A stretch of DNA of 34,748 nt. Source: Chitinophagaceae bacterium (GTDB taxonomy: Bacteria > Bacteroidota > Bacteroidia > Chitinophagales > Chitinophagaceae). The position numbers and the translations under genes were made by a program. The notes under the pieces are model-generated. The model had not been told where the DNA came from. It made no database searches and saw nothing but the letters and a program-made list of their open reading frames with translations. Shown here piece by piece: positions 1-8,749 of this stretch; positions within the stretch are counted from its first letter, which is position 1; every line of letters starts with the position of its first letter. The DNA is taken from positions 1-34,748 of the forward strand of contig JACMLY010000149.1 in NCBI GenBank assembly GCA_014379345.1, given 5' to 3'.

Positions 1-229
1 GAAAAACGACCAAATAAACTAACTGTAGTTTAAGCGAAGCACTATTTGCGGGTTCATAAATAGCAGCCTATATGCATCCAAGAATATACGCTTCTAAAAT
101 TCCACTTTATCTGGTTTTGGATTGGCCTTAACCGGGAACCGCAATTAGTGAAGGCTGTTTACACCTACGCAACCCTCGTAACATTTACGTAACATAGTGA
201 AACACCTAACTTTAACGACTATCATCTAA

Positions 230-358
230 ATCCTGTGCCAGCATTCATCACACAGCAGTTTCATTGATGTATGCGGATATTTCAAATTTGAAGAAAATGA
301 GCGTTTCATTAGTAAATTGCAAGCTCATGAGGAATTTATAGCGAAAATGTATCGATAA
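230..358 (+). other. short coding-like open frame without start codon, possible gene remnant
   Basis: Positions 1-529 contain no convincing gene. The only protein-like stretch is an open frame of about 42 codons that follows a stop at 227-229, has no early ATG, and ends at TAA 356-358. Its last part reads GYFKFEENERFISKLQAHEE and then a short basic end, an amphipathic composition more like the C-terminus of a real protein than random AT-rich DNA. I recognise no family. It could be the tail of a decayed gene or chance. Nothing else was seen in 1-529. Confidence 0.15.
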
Positions 359-529
359 ATTCCGTTTCATTTACTGGATATGAATGAGTACAGATTTGCT
401 CAACTAATCTCATATAAATTGAAATGTTTATAGATTATTCCGCAGTTGTGGCTGAACATTAAACAAAATTTATCGAGGTATTCAGTTAAATTGAAAGGTT
501 GGCGGTTCTGCAGAATTCGCTGACTACGG

Positions 530-1021
530 CTATTTATCTCCTTTTGCAGGATTGTTGCTACTGAAAGAATCTCTGAACATTTTCCATTCATTTGCTGTCT
601 TCTTCCAAAGAACAAGATATTTACCGTTATCAATCATCACATTCCCCGAATCAAATAACTGAAACAATCCCATTTCTGTAACAAATTCTTCACCATTCCC
701 AAATACATCAGTTGTAATAAAGTTCCCATTTCGTAAGCCCATTTGTATATACGCTATCCTGAAGAATTCAAGGGGAGAATTTACGCTGCACATGGCAGGT
801 GTATTTGGCGGCATAATGCAGCAATCCTTAGCATAACGGTCAATAAATAGGGAGGAATCTCCTTTTACAAAAGCCTGAAAATAAATACTGTTGCTTTTTG
901 CAATCGCCACTTTTGCTTCTTCTAAGTTTGCGTTCGCCGTTACTTGTTGGGCGTTACAATTATAAAATAAAAATGATACTGCCAATAAGGAAATACTAAA
1001 AATACTTTTGCTACTTTTCAT
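530..1021 (-). CDS. secreted DUF4440/SnoaL-like protein
   Basis: This is a 163-residue exported protein of the NTF2-like fold group. Residues 1-24 form a signal peptide, with a basic start, a hydrophobic stretch (SISLLAVSFLFYN) and then CNAQ. Cleavage may be by signal peptidase I after Ala, or Cys22 may be lipidated. Residues 30-155 match the DUF4440 pattern: an opening helix (AIAKSNSIYFQAF), a GD...LFIDRYAKD segment, and a closing strand pair (GKYLVLWKKT...WKMFRDSFSSN) typical of the family. These proteins are ligand-binding or isomerase-like, and no specific reaction can be given. It lies 78 nt downstream of the AraC gene on the same strand and may be co-transcribed with it. The ATG at 1021 is chosen because the signal peptide starts there. 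Confidence 0.75.
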   Translation of the reverse strand: MKSSKSIFSISLLAVSFLFYNCNAQQVTANANLEEAKVAIAKSNSIYFQAFVKGDSSLFIDRYAKDCCIMPPNTPAMCSVNSPLEFFRIAYIQMGLRNGNFITTDVFGNGEEFVTEMGLFQLFDSGNVMIDNGKYLVLWKKTANEWKMFRDSFSSNNPAKGDK

Positions 1022-1099
1022 AGAAATTTAATTTTTACAAAGAAAATACTACGTATAATCTTATAATTGTAAAAAAGCGAACAACGTAATTTTTACCTG

Positions 1100-1891
1100 T
1101 CACTCTTCAATTGGGGTGTGCCGAAAATGGGAAGGTGTAACGCCGGAAAATGTTTTGAATTCCTTTATGAAGTGAGACTGATCGTAGTAACCACACTCAT
1201 ACGCAATCGAGGTAAGAGAGTGGAACGATGATTGAACGAGCTGAAGGCTTTTCCGGAATCTTCGGATATTAAAGAAACTTTTAGGTGTTATGCCTATAAA
1301 ATCAAGAAACAATTTCTGAATGAAACGTTCCGAAAATCCGTAGTATGATGCTACATTTTCTATCTTGAAAAGTTCGCAGTCATTGTCTATTCGATCACAT
1401 ATATTGTTAACAAGTTTAAGTTTCTCTAACTTCTTCTCATTAATTCTCAATTTTTGAATCAAAAAAAATTCCAGAACATCAATTTTATCCGTTATAGAAT
1501 CTTGTTGCATCATTCGATTATAAAGCCCGATGGCCTCGCTACTAAAAACGTCATTCAGGTCTATCGAATCATTTGTAAAGTCTGATACTTGATTTGGAAA
1601 GAAAACTGAAGCGGTATAGGGATAAAATCGGGTTACCAATAAAGTAATTCCTGTAGTGGCCACTACCTTCGCTGGTGAAGTGAGTTGTCCAAGCACCTCA
1701 ATATTTGGCATTCCTATGCGGCGGTCATTTATTATTGTTGTGAGATTTCCGCTCGCGATATTTATGGCAATTTCTATGTAACCGCCTGGATACAGAACCT
1801 CGGTGGAGTTTTCCTTATCGACTGTATAAATCCAATAGCACTTTACGTAAGGTTTTAAAATATCAGATGGGAGAAATGTCTTTATTTCCAT
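1100..1891 (-). CDS. AraC-family transcriptional regulator
   Basis: This is a 263-residue regulator. Residues 1-120 form an N-terminal sensing domain (PSDILKPYVKCYWIY...VLYPGGYIEIAIN) of the DUF6597 type, often paired with AraC DNA-binding domains in Bacteroidota. Residues 165-258 carry two helix-turn-helix units. The first is IENVASYYGFSERFIQKLF. The second is LTSIAYECGYYDQSHFIKEF, followed by the family signature SGVTPSHFR. The ligand is unknown. A TAnnTTTG-like -7 element lies about 50 nt upstream. The gene is divergent from the AraC gene at 2179, and the secreted DUF4440 gene follows it on the same strand, so that gene is the most obvious local target. Confidence 0.9.
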   Translation of the reverse strand: MEIKTFLPSDILKPYVKCYWIYTVDKENSTEVLYPGGYIEIAINIASGNLTTIINDRRIGMPNIEVLGQLTSPAKVVATTGITLLVTRFYPYTASVFFPNQVSDFTNDSIDLNDVFSSEAIGLYNRMMQQDSITDKIDVLEFFLIQKLRINEKKLEKLKLVNNICDRIDNDCELFKIENVASYYGFSERFIQKLFLDFIGITPKSFFNIRRFRKSLQLVQSSFHSLTSIAYECGYYDQSHFIKEFKTFSGVTPSHFRHTPIEE

Positions 1892-1940
1892 GATTTAGAA
1901 CTCTGCCTGCTGAATGTAATACTAAAGTTTGATAGTAGCG

Positions 1941-1948
1941 CAAAAGTA
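1941..1948 (-). promoter_or_regulatory. Bacteroidota -7 promoter element (TACTTTTG)
   Basis: On the minus strand the sequence TACTTTTG fits the Bacteroidota -7 consensus TAnnTTTG exactly and lies about 50 nt before the ATG of the AraC gene at 1891. No well-spaced -33 TTG was found, so this is a candidate only. Confidence 0.35.
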
Positions 1949-2046
1949 GAAATTTCGATTTGCAATCACTCTCAGGTAAGATGTGTAGCATTTAAACAAT
2001 TCAATAATCAGTAATCTATTAAATGACCGTAATTGCCTTGCAGGTA

Positions 2047-2078
2047 TTGATCAGCATCGGAATTTATTTTTATCTTTA
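2047..2078 (+). promoter_or_regulatory. possible promoter of the AraC-VOC-DUF1569 genes
   Basis: TTG at 2047-2049 and TATCTTTA at 2071-2078, 21 nt apart, resemble the -33 TTG and -7 TAnnTTTG elements with one mismatch in the latter. They lie about 100 nt upstream of the ATG at 2179, in the divergent intergenic region. Confidence 0.25.
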
Positions 2079-2178
2079 TTAAAGAGCAAAGTAGCAGCTT
2101 AAGCAAATGGAATTGCACTTCCCTACCTGCCAGACTTTAGCATAGGGGAACACTGAAACAAAAGACAAATAGACAAAA

Positions 2179-2631
2179 ATGCCTGCAGAGCAATATCAAA
2201 AAGTGTACTTATACAGAAGAATTGTGCAGGCTAAGCTTTACATCGATAATAATTATTCCCAAAGTATGGATGTCAGTAATATATCAGATGAAGCCTATTT
2301 TTCTAAATTTCATTTCATCCGTCTCTTTAAAAAAACCTATGGCAAAACGCCGCATCAGTATTTGATTTTTGTACGTATTGACAAAGCGAAAAATTTATTA
2401 AAAGCTGGCAATCCTGTATCGGATGTCTGTTTTTCTGTTGGCTTTGAAAGCATAAGTTCTTTTAGCGGACTTTTTAAACGTACAATTGGCTTAACTCCAT
2501 CTGCTTATTTAGGGCAACATCAGCAAAGACAAGCCGCCATTGCTAAAACCCCATTAAAATTTGTTCCAGGTTGTTTTATTGACAACAACGGTTGGGCAGA
2601 AAATAGCAATTTTGGAGAAGTGAGTAAATGA
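2179..2631 (+). CDS. short AraC-family regulator (DNA-binding domain only)
   Basis: This is a 150-residue protein that is almost entirely an AraC DNA-binding domain. Residues 10-112 carry helix-turn-helix 1 (VSNISDEAYFSKFHFIRLF), the middle signature YGKTPHQYLIFVRIDKAKNL, and helix-turn-helix 2 (VSDVCFSVGFESISSFSGLF), ending GLTPSAYL. There is no separate sensing domain. A tail at about 127-150 (KFVPGCFIDNNGW...SNFGEVSK) recurs in this AraC type when it sits beside VOC genes. The VOC gene begins 47 nt downstream and DUF1569 follows it closely, so the three are probably one transcription unit. The inducer is unknown. Confidence 0.9.
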   Translation: MPAEQYQKVYLYRRIVQAKLYIDNNYSQSMDVSNISDEAYFSKFHFIRLFKKTYGKTPHQYLIFVRIDKAKNLLKAGNPVSDVCFSVGFESISSFSGLFKRTIGLTPSAYLGQHQQRQAAIAKTPLKFVPGCFIDNNGWAENSNFGEVSK

Positions 2632-2678
2632 TCCATTGACTTACTTTGTATCATTAATTAAAAATTAAAAAAACAGTT

Positions 2679-3110
2679 ATGATTACAAGGTTGTCGCATA
2701 CCACTATCTATGTACTTAATCAGGACAGTGCCTATGACTTTTACATTAACAAATTGGGTTTTAAAGTTGTAGATGATTTACCAATGGGTAAAGATACCCG
2801 ATGGCTTACTGTTTCTCCACCTGAACAACCGAATTTAGAAATCACCTTATTTCCCATAACAGTTGGCAAAATGTTTCCGGAAGAAACTGCCAAAACAATC
2901 ATAGACTTAGTGAAAAATGGAAAATTTGGAAGTGGCGTTTTTGAATGCACTGATATTTATGCAACCTATGAAGAACTAAAAGCGAAAGGTGTTGAATTTA
3001 CGAAAGCTCCTAAAGAAGAATTTTATGGAATAGAAGCCCAGTTCAAGGATGATTCAGGCAATTGGTTTTCATTACAGCCCAAAAGCAATTTTGAATCATC
3101 TAAAAAATAA
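2679..3110 (+). CDS. VOC family (glyoxalase/bleomycin resistance fold) protein
   Basis: This is a 143-residue protein with a single pair of beta-alpha-beta-beta-beta modules. The first module starts with the family opening ITRLSHTTIYVLNQDSAYDFY, where His6 or a nearby residue is the usual first metal ligand, and contains LGFKVVDD. The second module (GSGVFECTDIYATYEELKAKGVEF) ends with AQFKDDSGNWFSLQP, which carries the usual terminal metal-binding region. Members act as lyases, isomerases, dioxygenases or antibiotic-binding proteins, and the substrate cannot be inferred. It sits between an AraC regulator and a DUF1569 gene, and its stop is 3 nt before the next ATG. Confidence 0.9.
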   Translation: MITRLSHTTIYVLNQDSAYDFYINKLGFKVVDDLPMGKDTRWLTVSPPEQPNLEITLFPITVGKMFPEETAKTIIDLVKNGKFGSGVFECTDIYATYEELKAKGVEFTKAPKEEFYGIEAQFKDDSGNWFSLQPKSNFESSKK

Positions 3111-3113
3111 TTT

Positions 3114-3566
3114 ATGAGATCAATTTTTGACGAAATAAACAGGACTGAATTGATTAATAGGATCAAAACGATTAATGACCAAAGCACTGCTCAGTGGGGC
3201 AAAATGACTGTTTACCAAATGCTGAAACATTCTATAATATGGGAAGAATGGATACAAGGCAAAAATAGACCAATATATAAACGGGAAATACTTGGTTATA
3301 TATTTGGTAAGATGGCTTTGAAAAGCATGATAAAAGATGAAAGCCCATTCAAGAGAAACATACCCACTTCTACTTACTTTAAGGTAGCTGAAAAAAAAGG
3401 TGATGTAGAATCTGAAAAAAAGAAATGGATTTGCCTGATTGAAGGGTATGAACATTATTCAAACCCAGATTTTATACACGACTTTTTTGGAAAAATGACT
3501 AAAGAACAGATCGGGATTCTGGCTTACAAACATTCTGACCACCATCTTCGGCAATTTAATGCTTAA
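3114..3566 (+). CDS. DUF1569 protein (DinB-like helical fold)
   Basis: This is a 150-residue soluble protein with the DUF1569 pattern. The N-terminal segment LINRIKTINDQSTAQWGKMT is followed by VYQMLKHSI, where His belongs to the metal-site signature. The C-terminal helix GILAYKHSDHHLRQF supplies the HxDHHLRQF motif shared with DinB/YfiT-like four-helix bundles. Function is unknown, and related folds include thiol-dependent transferases. It starts 3 nt after the stop of the VOC gene, which argues for translational coupling with it. There is no signal peptide. Confidence 0.8.
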   Translation: MRSIFDEINRTELINRIKTINDQSTAQWGKMTVYQMLKHSIIWEEWIQGKNRPIYKREILGYIFGKMALKSMIKDESPFKRNIPTSTYFKVAEKKGDVESEKKKWICLIEGYEHYSNPDFIHDFFGKMTKEQIGILAYKHSDHHLRQFNA

Positions 3567-3569
3567 CGG

Positions 3570-3870
3570 TCTTAGAAATACTGAGATATAATCGTGGTTT
3601 CGATAAAACCCATTGCTACCGAAATAGATTACTGATGGCAATTTTTGGAGAGCCACTATGTGGGCACTATGTACCCGAAGAAATTTTTCAGGCGGTAATT
3701 TTTCTTCTACTTTCTTAAGTGTAGTAAGTGTAGCGTGCAATCTTTTCTATATAAATGTTTTCACTCAATCACCCATGGCTTCCTTGAAATGAATATTTTC
3801 TATCTGAAACCGAGTCAGGATTTCGTTATCCCCGGTAAAGACAAATTCTTTTCCCAACACGAGATCGCTG
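3570..3870 (-). pseudogene. decayed LytTR DNA-binding domain (response regulator remnant)
   Basis: One minus-strand reading frame gives a recognisable LytTR domain interrupted by two in-frame stops. From about 3866 downwards it reads LVLGKEFVFTGDNEIL, then FQIENIHFKEAMGD. A TGA stop follows at 3767-3765 where LytTR proteins usually have Tyr, and after VKTFI a TAG stop at 3749-3747. The frame continues with LTTLKKVEEKLPPEKFLRVH and then HIVALQKLPSV. These match the canonical order of a LytTR domain: FVK...I..I..IEAMGDYVKIH, TLK.LE.KLP...F.RIHRS.IV....I. The end after 3600 has drifted. No receiver domain or histidine kinase is seen nearby, so only the output domain survives. Confidence 0.75.
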
Positions 3871-4086
3871 CAAGAAGTACAAGTTCATGCAAAAGTTATT
3901 TTTTTGCGCTTGCGATAGTAAGGGTTTAAAGCCGGTGCTCTTACGTTATTAAAAATTCCTGGTACGCTATAATACCCAATTATTTTTAAGAAGTAGAATT
4001 CCAGCTCGGTCAATTCTTATTTTTTGTAAAAACTGGCTGAATCAATTATTCGTGCTATAATTGTATGCTAACTATCGTGATGCTAT

Positions 4087-7000
4087 ATGCCGTTGAGGTT
4101 ATTTTGGATGTTATTGTGCCTGCTGTCAGTTTCTACGGTTAACGTAATTGCGCAAGGCAGTTATTACAACTTCTCTAAAGTTGATATTGATAATGGTCTG
4201 TCACATAATCAGGTGTATTCCATATACCGGGATAGCACCGGATTTGTATGGTTCGGCACCGGTTCAGGATTAAACCGCTTTGACGGAAATAATTGTAAGG
4301 TTTTTATCAATAACGCCGGTGATTCAACTTCATTAAAAGAGAATTATGTGGCGGAAATATTTCCACTACCTGGCGGCGAATTGTGGATAGGATCCAAAAC
4401 CGACGCTTCCATTTATTATCCTTCCACTGAAAAGTTCAATTCCGACTTTCGATCCTACTTAAAAAAACTCGATTTGCCTCCGAGTAGGATCGTCCATTCC
4501 TTAAAAGACAGGCGTGGGAACTACTGGTTTCTCTTTGAAAAAGAAGGCCTGTTCAAATACTCCCCGGCTTCCCAAAAAACCTCTCATTTTTCTGCCGGCA
4601 GCAGTGAATTAAAAGGAGTTTCTATCACCGCCTTCAATGAAGATACACATGGAAATCTTTGGCTAATTTTTTCTACCGGGTATCTCATGTTGATTGAGTC
4701 AGCAACCTTAAAACCTTTGAGGGAATTTTCTGATCTGCAAAAAATGTTCAGGAACAACCAATATAATTTTCGGATTTTCATAGACAAAAAAAACGGGCTA
4801 TGGATCTATATAAGCGGCGATCCAAAAGGCGTATATCAACTAAACCCTCTGACATCAACGCTAAACCATTTTAGCACAAAAGATGTTGTTTACAGGTTAA
4901 ATGACAATATGATTATGGGAATAATCCAGGATAAGGCTGGCGCTATTTGGATTGGAACCGATCGAGGAGGGATAAACGTGGTGGATGGAACTGATTATTC
5001 AAATATCACTTATTTGATCAACAAGGAAAGCGATAAAAACAGCCTTGGATATAATAGTATAGAAAAGCTTTATCATGACGACAAAGGATTGATATGGGTA
5101 GGTACCGGGAAGAAAGGAGTGAGCTATCTTAATCAAAACATCGTTCAATTTGCTTTGTACCGGCATGAGACTGGCAACAAAAACAGTTTGCCCTATAATG
5201 ATTTAAATTATTTCGCAGAAGACCGAAAAGGTAATGTGTGGATTGGAACAAACGGAGGAGGATTGATATATTTTGACCGGCACAAAAATCGCTTTACCCG
5301 TTATGTTAACGACCCCAGGAATTCAAATAGCTTAAGTAATAATGTAGTCGTAAGTCTTTGCATAGATCATGAAGATAAACTCTGGATAGGTACGTACCAT
5401 GGAGGAATGGATGTGTTTGATGGAAAAACATTTACACATTACCGACATGATGTTTCTGACCCTTCGTCAATCGGCGACAACCGTGTGTGGCATATCATGG
5501 AAGACAAAAATCAGGTAATGTGGATTGGTACCCTGCGAGCTGGCCTTAATCGCTTTGACAGAAAAACCAAAAAATTCACTCGGTATTATTTCGAGAACGA
5601 TGTTCCGAAACCGCTGCACTCAAATTATATACCGGTTATACGGGAAGATCGTGAAGGAAATTTATGGGTCGGTACATCTGAAGGAGTTGAAGTTTTCAAC
5701 AAAGACCGCACGCGGGTCACCAATCATAGACATACAAAGAATCCTGGCAGCCTTAGTCATCAGGATGTTCAGGATATTACAATAGACAAAAGAGATCTTG
5801 TATGGGTTGGTACGCGGAACGGCCTTAATGTCTGGAGTAAGACAACCAAAAAATTTAAACGTTTTTCTATCAGTGATGGGTTGCCTGATAATAATATCCT
5901 AAATATTGCAGAAGATAAAAAAGGCAATTTGTGGATCACCACTACAAAAGGGATCTGTCAATTAATAATTGATAATAAGAAAGAGATTTATTTCGAGGTG
6001 CGCAATTTTACCGAAAGCAATAATGTTCAGGGAAAGGTATTTAACGAAAGTGCTGGTATGGTAAGTTCTGAGGGCCTGATATTTTTTGGTGGCTCAACAG
6101 GATTTAATATGATCGATCCTGAAAAAGTGCCCGTCAGCAAATCTATGCCGTCGCTCGTGTTTACTAACATTGATATTATTGATAATAATGTAAATGCAGA
6201 AGAGTCGGTTAATAAGAATTTGATTTTGCGAAAAGCATCGCCTTTTGCGAGTGAAATTATGCTTTGCTACAACGAGAATATCTTTTCGATCGAATTTTCC
6301 GCCCTGGATTTTTCCGGGAATAACCAGTATGCATACAAGCTCGATGGATTCACCAAAAACTGGATGTTCACTAATAATACTAACAGAAAAGTAACCTATA
6401 CGAACCTTGATCCAGGTGTATATTTCTTTAAAATAAAAGCGACGAACAGTGATGGCGTGTGGGGGAATGAAAAAACACTAAAGATCATTATAACACCGCC
6501 GTTTTGGAAAACTCCGCTGGCCCTTATAGTTTATTTGCTGATCATTGCGGGGATTCTATATCTCGCCCGTCGCTACACCCTGGAAAAAGCTCATATGCGT
6601 TTCGAGGTTACCCAGCAAAGAAAAGAGCGGGAGAGAATACAGGCGATCGATGCTGTGAAAACAAAATTTTTTACAAACGTCAGTCATGAATTCAGGACAC
6701 CTTTAAGCTTGATACTTACGCCGCTTGACAGGATCATCAAATTCACTCCGGACCCAAATCATAAGAAACAGCTTCAATTGGTGCAGAGAAATGCGAAACG
6801 ATTGTTAAGCCTGGTAAACCAATTACTCGACTTCCGCAAAATGGAAGTACAGGAATTTAAGCTGCAGTCAACTGAAGGAGATATTATCAAATTTACCAAA
6901 GAGATTAGTTACTCTTTTTCTGACATCTCGGAAATGAAAAATATCCATCTGTCTTTTAGTACCAACATAGACAGCTTTATTACGTATTTCGATAAAGACA

Positions 7001-8217
7001 AGCTGGAAAAAATATTATTCAATCTACTTTCCAATGCCTTTAAATATACTCCCTCGAAGGGCTCGGTAGAGGTACAGATGGATTATCTGCATGAAAATCC
7101 GTGTGAAGAATCAATCAATATAATTGTAAAAGACTCAGGCATCGGGATTCCCCTGGATAAACAGGACAGGATTTTCGAGCGGTTTTTCCAGAATGATGTG
7201 CCCGCTAACATCACCAATCCCGGAACAGGCATTGGACTGGCCATTACGAAAGAATTTGTAAAGCTCCATAATGGTGTAATAAACGTCAATAGCGAGCAAA
7301 ACAAAGGAACCACGTTTACAGTGAGCCTGCCAATGCGGAATGTGGCGAATTACCATACTGCCGATCAGCGAACACAACCTGAATTGATAACTTCTGTCAG
7401 AGAAGAAAACCCGGGATCGGCTCGGACGGTGAGATCACAGATAAATAAAGTGCGACCTCTTATTTTATTAGTCGAAGACAATGATGATTTCCGCTTTTAC
7501 CTGAAAGATAATTTAATACAGGAATTCGACGTTTTTGAAGCAGTAAACGGGCAGGATGCGTGGGACAGGTTGAGCGAATTAAGACCTGATCTCATTGTGA
7601 GCGATATCATGATGCCGCATATGGATGGCATAGAATTGTCCAGGCGTCTGAAATCATCGCCTTCCTTATCCGGTATTCCTATAATATTATTAACCGCTGT
7701 ATGCGACGAAGAATTGCAGTTAGAAAGTTACAAGTTGGGCGTCAGTGAATATATCACCAAACCATTTACATACGAGGTTTTGGCTTCCCGTGTAAAAAAT
7801 CTCCTGGCGCAAAACAAAGCAGGTGGGAAAAAGGGGCATAGGATAATGGAGGTGGATCCCAGTCCGATAGAAATTCTTCCGGCCGACGAGCGATTTTTAA
7901 AACAAGTGCTGGAAGTAGTTGAAAAAAATATGTCTAACCCGGATTTTACAGTGGAGGAGTTGAGTAAAGAATTATTTATGCATCGGGCGGGAATGTATCG
8001 GAAGTTATTGTCGCTGACCGGGATATCACCGCTGGAATTTATACGGAATATACGCTTGAAACGAGGACGCCAGTTGCTCGAAAAAAGTCAGATGACCATT
8101 TCGGAGATTGCCTATGAAGTAGGCTTTAATAATCCCAAAAAGTTTTCCCAGCATTTCAAAGAAGAGTTTGGAACGACTCCAACAAACTTTCTAAAGCAAC
8201 ATTTAAAAAACGTATAG
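4087..8217 (+). CDS. hybrid two-component system sensor/regulator (HTCS)
   Basis: This 1376-residue protein holds a full two-component pathway in one chain. Residues 1-22 are a signal peptide ending VIAQG. Residues about 25-690 form the periplasmic sensor, with about 13-14 Reg_prop blades (WFGTGSGLNRFD, WIGTNGGGLIYFD, WIGTYHGGMDVFD, WVGTSEGVEVFN), enough for two seven-bladed propellers. A Y_Y_Y domain (about 745-805) is followed by one membrane helix (about 807-830). In the cytoplasm come the kinase H-box NVSHEFRTPLSLIL (phospho-acceptor His867), the N box (NLLSNAFKYTP, about 978) and glycine boxes (DSGIGIP, GTGIGL). A receiver follows with LVEDND and Asp1173 in SDIMMPHMDG, then an AraC-type DNA-binding domain (1267-1376). 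Every key residue is present. HTCS proteins normally sense a glycan breakdown product and activate the adjacent susCD genes, here 533 nt downstream. Confidence 0.97.
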   Translation: MPLRLFWMLLCLLSVSTVNVIAQGSYYNFSKVDIDNGLSHNQVYSIYRDSTGFVWFGTGSGLNRFDGNNCKVFINNAGDSTSLKENYVAEIFPLPGGELWIGSKTDASIYYPSTEKFNSDFRSYLKKLDLPPSRIVHSLKDRRGNYWFLFEKEGLFKYSPASQKTSHFSAGSSELKGVSITAFNEDTHGNLWLIFSTGYLMLIESATLKPLREFSDLQKMFRNNQYNFRIFIDKKNGLWIYISGDPKGVYQLNPLTSTLNHFSTKDVVYRLNDNMIMGIIQDKAGAIWIGTDRGGINVVDGTDYSNITYLINKESDKNSLGYNSIEKLYHDDKGLIWVGTGKKGVSYLNQNIVQFALYRHETGNKNSLPYNDLNYFAEDRKGNVWIGTNGGGLIYFDRHKNRFTRYVNDPRNSNSLSNNVVVSLCIDHEDKLWIGTYHGGMDVFDGKTFTHYRHDVSDPSSIGDNRVWHIMEDKNQVMWIGTLRAGLNRFDRKTKKFTRYYFENDVPKPLHSNYIPVIREDREGNLWVGTSEGVEVFNKDRTRVTNHRHTKNPGSLSHQDVQDITIDKRDLVWVGTRNGLNVWSKTTKKFKRFSISDGLPDNNILNIAEDKKGNLWITTTKGICQLIIDNKKEIYFEVRNFTESNNVQGKVFNESAGMVSSEGLIFFGGSTGFNMIDPEKVPVSKSMPSLVFTNIDIIDNNVNAEESVNKNLILRKASPFASEIMLCYNENIFSIEFSALDFSGNNQYAYKLDGFTKNWMFTNNTNRKVTYTNLDPGVYFFKIKATNSDGVWGNEKTLKIIITPPFWKTPLALIVYLLIIAGILYLARRYTLEKAHMRFEVTQQRKERERIQAIDAVKTKFFTNVSHEFRTPLSLILTPLDRIIKFTPDPNHKKQLQLVQRNAKRLLSLVNQLLDFRKMEVQEFKLQSTEGDIIKFTKEISYSFSDISEMKNIHLSFSTNIDSFITYFDKDKLEKILFNLLSNAFKYTPSKGSVEVQMDYLHENPCEESINIIVKDSGIGIPLDKQDRIFERFFQNDVPANITNPGTGIGLAITKEFVKLHNGVINVNSEQNKGTTFTVSLPMRNVANYHTADQRTQPELITSVREENPGSARTVRSQINKVRPLILLVEDNDDFRFYLKDNLIQEFDVFEAVNGQDAWDRLSELRPDLIVSDIMMPHMDGIELSRRLKSSPSLSGIPIILLTAVCDEELQLESYKLGVSEYITKPFTYEVLASRVKNLLAQNKAGGKKGHRIMEVDPSPIEILPADERFLKQVLEVVEKNMSNPDFTVEELSKELFMHRAGMYRKLLSLTGISPLEFIRNIRLKRGRQLLEKSQMTISEIAYEVGFNNPKKFSQHFKEEFGTTPTNFLKQHLKNV

Positions 8218-8378
8218 GCTCCCCTGGTGTTTCTCAAGTCTTTTGTCTGGCTATGAAGTATTCCCTCACTGGTCTACATCCAATGGGCGTTCGCAAAAAC
8301 CAGCCCATTGTTTGTATCTAATCAATCGTGTTTGGTGAAGGCTTTTTGATCGAAGCTTAAATAAGGTACCATTTTTCA

Positions 8379-8432
8379 ACATCCCGATACTAATTGCAAC
8401 AAGAGGATACCATCGTATTGACATCCCGATAC
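8379..8432 (+). repeat. direct repeat ACATCCCGATAC x2, 42 bp apart; candidate HTCS operator
   Basis: ACATCCCGATAC occurs at 8379-8390 and again at 8421-8432. The copies are 42 bp apart start to start, close to four helical turns. Each is preceded by TACCAT, 6-7 nt upstream, so the repeated unit is about 25 bp. They lie between the HTCS stop and the SusC start, about 318 bp upstream of the SusC ATG. Tandem direct sites on one DNA face are what a dimeric AraC-type output domain would bind. Operator function is inference. Confidence 0.5.
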
Positions 8433-8749
8433 CCTCTCTCATGCCAATTACGTTTAATTTTAGGGCCTGTGACGCTCGAAACGATCACTGAAATTTAATA
8501 AACTAATTGTTATGAATTGCTTGCCGCTATGGAGAAGAATTTCCTGGGGAGTTACATTCATCTAGTTTATTTCATAACACTAACGATTGTCGGTAAACTG
8601 ACTTCAATTCATTTTAACCCAATTAATTGCCATTATTATGAGAATCTTTGGTCATCTAACCGCAATGATAATTGATGATTAATTTAATTTGATTTTCCGG
8701 ATTTCATCTATCATTCTCATCGATAACGCTCCAACTAAATTCAACAATT
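8433..8749 (+). other. AT-rich leader before susC, no gene seen
   Basis: This stretch between the candidate operator and the SusC ATG contains only ORFs of under 20 codons and no TAnnTTTG element with a fitting -33 box. It probably holds the activator-dependent susC promoter and a long 5' leader. Confidence 0.4.

Noticed and set aside
3120..3455. 111-codon minus-strand ORF
   Set aside because: It lies inside the DUF1569 gene, is Phe/Tyr-rich from antisense Lys/Glu codons, and has no family pattern.
3968..4061. TATAAT sequences upstream of the HTCS (3968 and 4056)
   Set aside because: Bacteroidota primary sigma factors use TAnnTTTG, so E. coli-like TATAAT in AT-rich DNA is not meaningful, and no TTGACA partner is seen.
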